DNA from: Planctomycetota bacterium
Lineage (GTDB): Bacteria; Planctomycetota; Phycisphaerae; WQYP01
Assembly (NCBI GenBank): GCA_021838985.1
Contig: JAKCCC010000027.1
Span: forward strand, 1-10,987
Reading direction: 5' to 3'
Length of the DNA: 10,987 bases
Part shown: one piece after another, positions 6,682 through 10,987 of the stretch
Position numbering within the stretch: the stretch's first letter is position 1
How the letters are laid out: each line of letters begins with the position of its first letter
Program-made: the position numbers and the translations under genes
The notes under the pieces: generated by a model
Databases searched by the model: none
Seen by the model: the letters and a program-made list of their open reading frames with translations, nothing else
Told to the model about the DNA's origin: nothing

Positions 6682-8636
6682 GCGTAATCCTCGCCGAAAA
6701 GGGCCTCATCCAGCTGCCGGGTCTGCAGATATTGCGCCTGCGCCTCCAGCAGGCTGGCGCCAAGGTTTTCAAAGGCCGCGTCCAGTTCTTCGTGGCGGCG
6801 TGATTTAAGCCACAGGCTAAGCACCAGCGATTCAAACTCTTCGCCTTTTTCAATATTGCCCAGGATGGAACCGACTTCGCCGACCACCAGCTCAAACATG
6901 CGCAGCTTGTCGTTGAGCACCCCGAGGATTTTTTCCTCCAGGGAGCCGCGGGTGCAAAGATTGAACACGAAAACTTCGCGGGTCTGCCCGATACGATGGA
7001 TGCGGCCCACACGCTGCTCAATGCGCATCGGATTCCACGGCAAATCGAAATTAATCAGCGTATTGCAGAATTGAAGATTGAAGCCCTCTCCGCCGGAGTC
7101 GGAGCAGAGCAGCACCGGCGCCGCGTGTTTGAACTGGTCTATCGCCATTTCCTTTTCCAGTTGGCTTTGGCTGCCGTGAAATAGTGCGAAGGTTATTCCA
7201 TGCCGTTGCAGCAAGCCGGCCAGATGATCCAGGGTGGCGCGGAAGTTGGCGAAGATAAGGACCTTTTCGCCATGGGCACCGGCCAGCAGTTGCAGTAGTT
7301 TCTTCTCTTTCGCGGATTCTTTCAGGCCGCGTGCCAGCTCCAGCAGGGGACCGGCGCGGTAATCCTGTACCCCCAGGCGCTCCAGCATCGGGCGCAGGGC
7401 CCGCGGATGGCTGCCGGCCGCCATCAAAATCGAATTCAACTGGAAACGGTTTAGCCAGGGAAGATCCGCTGGTAGCGCGGGCTCCGGCGCCTCCGGCGGG
7501 ACCGGGGCATCTTCGCGCGGCGGGGCCTGGAAAAGACCAGGCTGGGGAACGTTAGCCGTCCGCAACCGCCCCCCGGCGAGGCGCGCCAGCGGCCCGGACT
7601 CCACGGCGTCTTCGGTCTCGGCGTCATCCGGAATCTCGGCCGCGTCCGCGTCGCTGGAAACCTGGTCCGTCAGCGGCGGGCAGCGCCAGCGGAGATACGA
7701 ATCCAAGTGGTGATACAGTTGCGCCTCGTCGGCCCCCGGTTCCAGGGCGTAGGTCTGGGCATAACGCCGCGGCAGTTTAATATTGACCAGGCCGCGGGTG
7801 TTACGAATCATCACCTGGCCGAGCAACTCCCGCAGTACGCGACGATTGCGCGGATCGCGGGGGTTGCCGCGCGTGACGAAATTTTTCTTGAAGTCCGCCT
7901 CGGTGTGCAAATGGCCCGGTTCCAGGAGGGTCAAAAGGTTGTACAACTCCACCAGATTATTCTGTACCGGGGTGGCCGTGAGCAGAAAAATATGGCGGCG
8001 TTTCAATGCGTTCACCAGCTGCCAGTTCCGCGTGGTGCGATTCTTACAGTGATGGGCTTCATCGACCACCACCAGGTCCCACCCCGACGCCGAACAGGCC
8101 TGGAAATGGCGGCGGCTCTTGGCCAGGGCCAGGGAGGCGATGACGCAATGGCGACTCGCCCAATCCGAACTATCCCAGCCAGGGCGGGCCAGGTCGAAGG
8201 CCAGTCCGAATTTACCGGATAATTCGTCCCGCCACTGGCCGGTCAAAGGGGCTGGCGTCAGAATCAGCACCCGCCGGATCAGGCCGCGTAACAAATACTC
8301 GCGCAGAAGCAACGCGGCCTCGATCGTTTTGCCCAGCCCGACCTCATCGGCCAACAGCACCCGTCCATGGAAATAACGCAGCACCTTGCGCACCGTCTCA
8401 ATCTGGTGCGGCAACTGCTCCACCCCGTGCAGTCCTTCCAGACACAGCAATTCATCAAAACCGCGCAGCAGTTTGAGCCGCTCGAGTTCCAGCCGCAGAC
8501 GCACCACGGTCGCATCGTGGGTGTAAGCCGCTAAGAAGGCCGGCTCCGCCAGAGACGCGACCGGAATTCCGCCGGCGGTTACCGCTGAATCTTCCTCGGC
8601 ATTAGATTGGCTGACACCCCGACTTAACCATAACAT
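6678..8636 (-). CDS. SNF2-family DEAD/DEAH-box ATPase, RapA/HepA-like
   Basis: This is a double-stranded nucleic acid translocase of superfamily 2. Residues below count from ATG 8636 (652 residues). Both RecA lobes are intact: LPHQ (75-78), Walker A DEVGLGKT (97-104), DEAHH (192-196), TATPVQNN (220-227), KVLIFANF (458-465), SDSGGEGFNL (512-521) and QRVGRIHRIGQ (541-551). DEVGLGKT with DEAHH resembles bacterial RapA/HepA and some defence-associated SNF2 proteins. No methylase, nuclease or DISARM partner is nearby. An acidic, proline-rich linker (about 322-392) separates the lobes. The frame extends to ATG 8735 (685 residues), but those 33 extra residues look non-coding and have a poor ribosome binding site. 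ATG 8636 has GGAG at 7-nt spacing and a promoter-like pair just upstream, so I prefer it. The gene is first in an operon with the zinc-ribbon gene, overlapped by ATGA. Substrate and role are unknown. Confidence 0.93.
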   Translation of the reverse strand: MLWLSRGVSQSNAEEDSAVTAGGIPVASLAEPAFLAAYTHDATVVRLRLELERLKLLRGFDELLCLEGLHGVEQLPHQIETVRKVLRYFHGRVLLADEVGLGKTIEAALLLREYLLRGLIRRVLILTPAPLTGQWRDELSGKFGLAFDLARPGWDSSDWASRHCVIASLALAKSRRHFQACSASGWDLVVVDEAHHCKNRTTRNWQLVNALKRRHIFLLTATPVQNNLVELYNLLTLLEPGHLHTEADFKKNFVTRGNPRDPRNRRVLRELLGQVMIRNTRGLVNIKLPRRYAQTYALEPGADEAQLYHHLDSYLRWRCPPLTDQVSSDADAAEIPDDAETEDAVESGPLARLAGGRLRTANVPQPGLFQAPPREDAPVPPEAPEPALPADLPWLNRFQLNSILMAAGSHPRALRPMLERLGVQDYRAGPLLELARGLKESAKEKKLLQLLAGAHGEKVLIFANFRATLDHLAGLLQRHGITFALFHGSQSQLEKEMAIDQFKHAAPVLLCSDSGGEGFNLQFCNTLINFDLPWNPMRIEQRVGRIHRIGQTREVFVFNLCTRGSLEEKILGVLNDKLRMFELVVGEVGSILGNIEKGEEFESLVLSLWLKSRRHEELDAAFENLGASLLEAQAQYLQTRQLDEALFGEDYA

Positions 8637-8679
8637 ACCGAAGCTCCGTCTTCCCCGGCGGCTCGCTGCACCACCTGCA

Positions 8680-8707
8680 CATATACCACAGCGCCGCCAG
8701 TTGGCAA
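8680..8707 (-). promoter_or_regulatory. Candidate promoter of the SNF2 operon
   Basis: On the minus strand, TTGCCA (8707-8702) and TATATG (8685-8680) are separated by 16 nt, a fair sigma70-like match (five of six and four of six). Transcription would begin near 8673, about 37 nt before ATG 8636. This promoter lies downstream of the longest-frame ATG at 8735, so it supports the shorter protein. Confidence 0.4.
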
Positions 8708-8768
8708 TCCTATCCCCGGAATTCAAATCTGTCATACACCCGACCGGATCGGGCGGGCATCCGTCCAG

Positions 8769-8796
8769 TTGTCATCCTTTCCAGCGGTGGTACAAT
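8769..8796 (+). promoter_or_regulatory. Sigma70-type promoter of the beta-barrel gene
   Basis: TTGTCA (8769-8774) and TACAAT (8791-8796) each match the consensus at five of six positions and are 16 nt apart. Transcription would begin near 8803, about 54 nt before the TTG start at 8857. This is the best promoter in the window. It lies in the short region between two divergent genes. Confidence 0.65.
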
Positions 8797-8856
8797 GCCG
8801 CCTGATGTCGAGCCGCAAGCGGCAGCGGAAGTTGTAGTGGCCACGAAGGTTCTCAG

Positions 8857-9825
8857 TTGATAGCGCTACGCACGCTTGTTGCCGCTCTGCTGTTTCCGAT
8901 CGTTCTGGGTGCAGGGGTTGATCCACTGTGGGGTGATGCTCCGCCTCTCTTAACGCTGAACCCGTGGTCAACTGCCGCCATCGCGCAAACGTGGGACCAT
9001 CCCCTGGAAGAAAACAAAGGCTGGATCCGCAATGACGGCCAATCGGCGCATGTATTCTGGTATAACTCCTATGGCCGCATCCGGCTGAACCGCCAAACGT
9101 ACGCGCCCACGCTCGGTTATCGGGTGCTGTATATCGATTTGGGCACACACGATCCGTTGCTGCCAACGCAGTTGACCGACCAGTCGCTGGTTTTAGGAGC
9201 GCCGTTATGGGCTTCGCACGGCTGGCGCTTGGGGGCAATTGCCGGGGCGGGGTATGCCGGTAACAGTCCCTTCGGCGACACCCGTGCCATTTACGGCATG
9301 GGCCATCTGCAGTTGACGCGAACCCTCAGCGCCCATGAATTCTTGTACATCACCCTGGATTATAACGGCCATAGCGCCCTGTTGCCCGACGTTCCGCTTC
9401 CCGGCTTTGGCTGGCAATATCATTCGCACGCGCTCTGCGGCCTGGCGGGTTTTCCCACCGATTCATTGCAATGGCGCCCTCTGCCACGCTGGCGACTGAA
9501 CGCTTCCTACAACGTTCCGTTTGACGGTTCGGCCATGCTTCGCTACCGCGTGGTGCACGGGCTGTATGCGTTTGGGGATTTCCAGAATTACCTTGAAGGC
9601 TTTCAGCTGAACGCCTATCCCGACAACACCCGCCTCTTCATGCAATTTTCGCGCCTCGAAGCCGGCCTGCGTGTGATCCACGAGCCGTGGGTGGATATCA
9701 GCGTGGCGGTAGGTTATGCGTTTAACCAGGAATTCATGCGTGGATTCGATATCCGCTCTCTGGCGCCGGTGGCGCAGATGGCAAATCAGCCCTTTGTCGC
9801 CCTTGAAATCCGAGGCTATTGGTAA
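8857..9825 (+). CDS. Putative outer-membrane beta-barrel protein
   Basis: This 322-residue protein is not recognised by family. Its N-terminus (LRTLVAALLFPIVLGAG) looks like a signal peptide, with likely cleavage near residue 28 after GDA. The rest is rich in aromatic residues and Gly. It alternates polar and hydrophobic residues in strand-like segments such as WRLGAIAGAGYAG, MLRYRVVHGLYAFGDF and WVDISVAVGYAFN. The last residues, ALEIRGYW, end in an aromatic residue as in proteins inserted by the BAM machinery. These traits suggest a 10-14-strand barrel in the outer membrane; pore, adhesion or structural roles are all open. The start is TTG 8857, chosen because GAAGG (8845-8849) lies 7 nt upstream and the signal peptide begins there. 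No in-frame ATG precedes it. It is probably monocistronic; the next gene converges on it after 8 nt. Confidence 0.75.
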   Translation: MIALRTLVAALLFPIVLGAGVDPLWGDAPPLLTLNPWSTAAIAQTWDHPLEENKGWIRNDGQSAHVFWYNSYGRIRLNRQTYAPTLGYRVLYIDLGTHDPLLPTQLTDQSLVLGAPLWASHGWRLGAIAGAGYAGNSPFGDTRAIYGMGHLQLTRTLSAHEFLYITLDYNGHSALLPDVPLPGFGWQYHSHALCGLAGFPTDSLQWRPLPRWRLNASYNVPFDGSAMLRYRVVHGLYAFGDFQNYLEGFQLNAYPDNTRLFMQFSRLEAGLRVIHEPWVDISVAVGYAFNQEFMRGFDIRSLAPVAQMANQPFVALEIRGYW

Positions 9826-9833
9826 AACGGCGT

Positions 9834-10439
9834 TCACGTATCCCTGTTCCCGGTCGCGGCACGCCGGTGTGTGCACAGCACGATCTCCCGGTCGGTCACC
9901 ATCATATCCATGGGCACATCGTGCGCTTCGATGGGAACAGGCTCATCTAGAATCTGTTCATGAAAACACGGAGCGATCCGCAAGCCGCGGAAATCATGGT
10001 GTGCTAAAAAACGATCGTAGAAGCCTTTGCCCCGTCCCACGCGGTAGCCGCGGCGATCAAAGGCCAACCCCGGCACCGCGACCAGATCAATGCAACCCAG
10101 CGGCACCACGGTTCCCTGCGTCGGGTCGCGCAGGCCGGGAACCACCCGGTTAGGCGTGGTCTGCAGGCTGGAGATCTCCACCGGCTCAATACGACGCTCT
10201 TCCCACTGTACCCGTGGCACGGCCACCGCTTTGTTTTCCTTCCACGCCCGCAGGGCCAGGGTGGATGTTTCCACCTCATTATCCATCGAGATAAACAGCA
10301 TAATAACATTTGCCTCACGAAACTCCCGGGTCTCCGCGAGCCTTTGGCAGACCGTCAGGGAGCGCTGGTGGCGGTCTTGCGGCGATAGGGTGGCGAGAAC
10401 CGCGCGCATACGAGTCCGAATTTGTGCTTTGTCTGCCAT
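9834..10439 (-). CDS. ygfA: 5-formyltetrahydrofolate cyclo-ligase (MTHFS)
   Basis: This cytoplasmic enzyme uses ATP to convert 5-formyl-THF to 5,10-methenyl-THF, returning a storage folate to one-carbon metabolism. At 201 residues it has the usual family length. The N-terminal KAQIRTRMR helix is typical. Glu55 in DNEVET matches the substrate-binding region. The signature DLVAVPGLAFDRRG (118-131) followed by YRVGRGKGFYDRFL (132-145) is the ATP-binding and catalytic hallmark. ATG 10439 fits the family N-terminus and has a GAGGAGG Shine-Dalgarno, although the spacing is short (2-5 nt depending on register). An in-frame GTG at 10472 would add 11 residues and is less likely. It converges with the beta-barrel gene. 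In many bacteria 6S RNA precedes this gene; I could not recognise it here. Confidence 0.93.
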   Translation of the reverse strand: MADKAQIRTRMRAVLATLSPQDRHQRSLTVCQRLAETREFREANVIMLFISMDNEVETSTLALRAWKENKAVAVPRVQWEERRIEPVEISSLQTTPNRVVPGLRDPTQGTVVPLGCIDLVAVPGLAFDRRGYRVGRGKGFYDRFLAHHDFRGLRIAPCFHEQILDEPVPIEAHDVPMDMMVTDREIVLCTHRRAATGNRDT

Positions 10440-10569
10440 GGCCTCCTCATTTCGGCTGGCCGGAATGCTCACCCCCGGTCGCGGGATTTCGAGCCGGGGT
10501 GGGCTAGGATTGTTCCATCTTAACTTATGCCATCATAACGTCGGGCGGCAATAAAGTCCGTGGAACAAG
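10440..10569 (-). other. Leader of the cyclo-ligase gene with hairpin and operator-like repeats
   Basis: A hairpin with arms CCCCGG (10473-10478) and CCGGGG (10494-10499), possibly extended by TCG/CGA inside the loop, sits about 34 nt before ATG 10439. Further upstream, TTATG-CCAT-CATAA (10525-10538) is a perfect inverted repeat. CCATCTTAAC (10515-10524) and CCATCATAAC (10530-10539) form a near-identical direct repeat 15 nt apart. On the minus strand TATGAT within this segment is -10-like, but I see no good -35. This could be the promoter and operator of the cyclo-ligase gene. Confidence 0.35.
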
Positions 10570-10728
10570 CTACCTCCAGCGTTGGTCAACGCGGTGGCCT
10601 TCAATTATGACCAGGCCCGTCACGCCGTCGCTTTTGCCGCTTTGGCCGCGGCGTAGTCCGGTTTCCGTGACCACGGGCTTCGACGCAGATCCTTTCGAGG
10701 ATGGTAATTGTGCGGAAATCAGCGTTTC
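10570..10728 (-). pseudogene. Out-of-frame 3' continuation of the gene at the window edge
   Basis: This frame, shifted by one base from the preceding segment, stays open for 52 codons (starting ETLISAQLPS) and ends at TAG (10572-10570). Its codons favour G or C in the third position, and the tail GVTGLVIIEGHRVDQRW looks like genuine protein. It joins the upstream frame at a run of five C (plus-strand GGGGG at 10730-10734). Reading four C instead of five would give one continuous protein of at least 138 residues. Causes could be a sequencing indel, a real frameshift mutation, or +1 frameshifting at CCC-TGA. An ATG at 10755 could also start a 61-residue overlapping gene, which seems less likely. 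Confidence 0.45.
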
Positions 10729-10987
10729 AGGGGGTGGCGGACACGGGCGTCGCATGGGCCGACCAGGGCAGCTCGGGCACCGGTTCGCCGGCTTGATAAT
10801 AGCTTCGCGTGGCGCCGGTGGCGGACACGCTGCTCTTCAAGTCGCAGGCATGGGCGTCGGGGCCTAAACCGAAATCGGTTTCGACCAGGGTTTGGATGTC
10901 GTTCATTTCTCCGGCCGTTAGCCACTGGCCATCGCAGGCGGCGGCAAACTCTTTGAGTTCATCCTCGCTGGTTATGTTCGGTTGCAC
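10727..10987 (-). CDS. Unrecognised protein, 3' part of a gene running off the window
   Basis: The frame is open from the window edge to TGA (10729-10727) and encodes 86 residues, acidic at the start (ITSEDELKEFAAACDGQW) and Ser/Thr/Pro-rich at the end. The first codon is GTG, but the window stops there, so this could be a start or an internal valine. Third-position GC is high throughout, supporting real coding. Two copies of the 12-mer GTGTCCGCCACC occur in it and encode VSAT twice. The stop falls directly after a C5 run, and the next frame continues to look coding, so the true C-terminus is probably at 10570. I recognise no family. Confidence 0.55.
   Translation of the reverse strand: MQPNITSEDELKEFAAACDGQWLTAGEMNDIQTLVETDFGLGPDAHACDLKSSVSATGATRSYYQAGEPVPELPWSAHATPVSATP

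Noticed and set aside
5695..6687. Long plus-strand frame of 330 codons opposite the zinc-ribbon gene
   Set aside because: It is basic, Gln/Arg-rich and without motifs, as expected of the antisense of a GC-rich gene. The minus-strand frame has the zinc ribbon and the ATGA coupling.
6678..8735. DISARM or other named defence system around the SNF2 gene
   Set aside because: No methyltransferase, DrmA/B/C-like, nuclease or phospholipase-like gene is present. The neighbours are housekeeping genes.
10579..10592. Palindrome GCGTT-N4-AACGC as an intrinsic terminator
   Set aside because: No T-tract follows on either strand, and it overlaps the end of the coding-like frame.
10440..10720. 6S RNA upstream of the cyclo-ligase gene
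   Set aside because: The location would fit, but I could not find the long closing stem and central bubble, only a short GC hairpin and a part of a coding-like frame.
10607..10867. Plus-strand frame of 86 codons, Gly-rich, at the right end
   Set aside because: Antisense to the minus-strand segment, whose codon use is better. Glycine richness is expected opposite Ala/Pro/Ser codons.

Overview
This is a GC-rich window of about 11 kb from a chromosome. The lifestyle read is Gram-negative: one gene encodes a signal-peptide-bearing outer-membrane beta-barrel candidate ending in an aromatic residue. The glycyl-tRNA synthetase is the single-chain (alpha2) type. Together with the GC-rich codon use and long, loosely packed intergenic regions, this would fit the PVC group (for example Planctomycetota) or a similar environmental lineage. 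That placement is an inference with low confidence. I see no tRNA, rRNA, CRISPR array, insertion sequence, integrase or phage gene.

Left block (1-3281, + strand): an NhaD/CitMHS-like sodium:proton antiporter with an unusual hydrophilic insertion, then after 6 nt a stand-alone aminodeoxychorismate synthase component I (pabB, with the PIKGT signature). About 500 nt without a gene follow (3282-3781), holding several small inverted repeats. Then comes glyS (3782-5419), with a good ribosome binding site.

Centre block (5671-8735, - strand): a two-gene operon. A RapA/HepA-like SNF2 helicase is coupled by an ATGA overlap to an uncharacterised protein with a coiled coil and a C-terminal zinc ribbon. 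This pair is the best candidate here for an undescribed system; its function cannot be read from the sequence.

Right block (8736-10987): a beta-barrel protein gene runs divergently from the helicase operon behind a good sigma70-type promoter and a TTG start. It meets 5-formyltetrahydrofolate cyclo-ligase (- strand) tail to tail with an 8-nt gap. Upstream of the cyclo-ligase, at the window edge, is the 3' end of an unrecognised gene. Its reading frame appears broken at a run of five C, and two adjacent frames both look coding.

Two genes touch folate metabolism (pabB makes the pABA precursor, the cyclo-ligase recovers 5-formyl-THF), but they are about 6.5 kb apart on opposite strands and are not an operon. 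Apart from the helicase pair and the antiporter-pabB pair, the genes look like independent transcription units.
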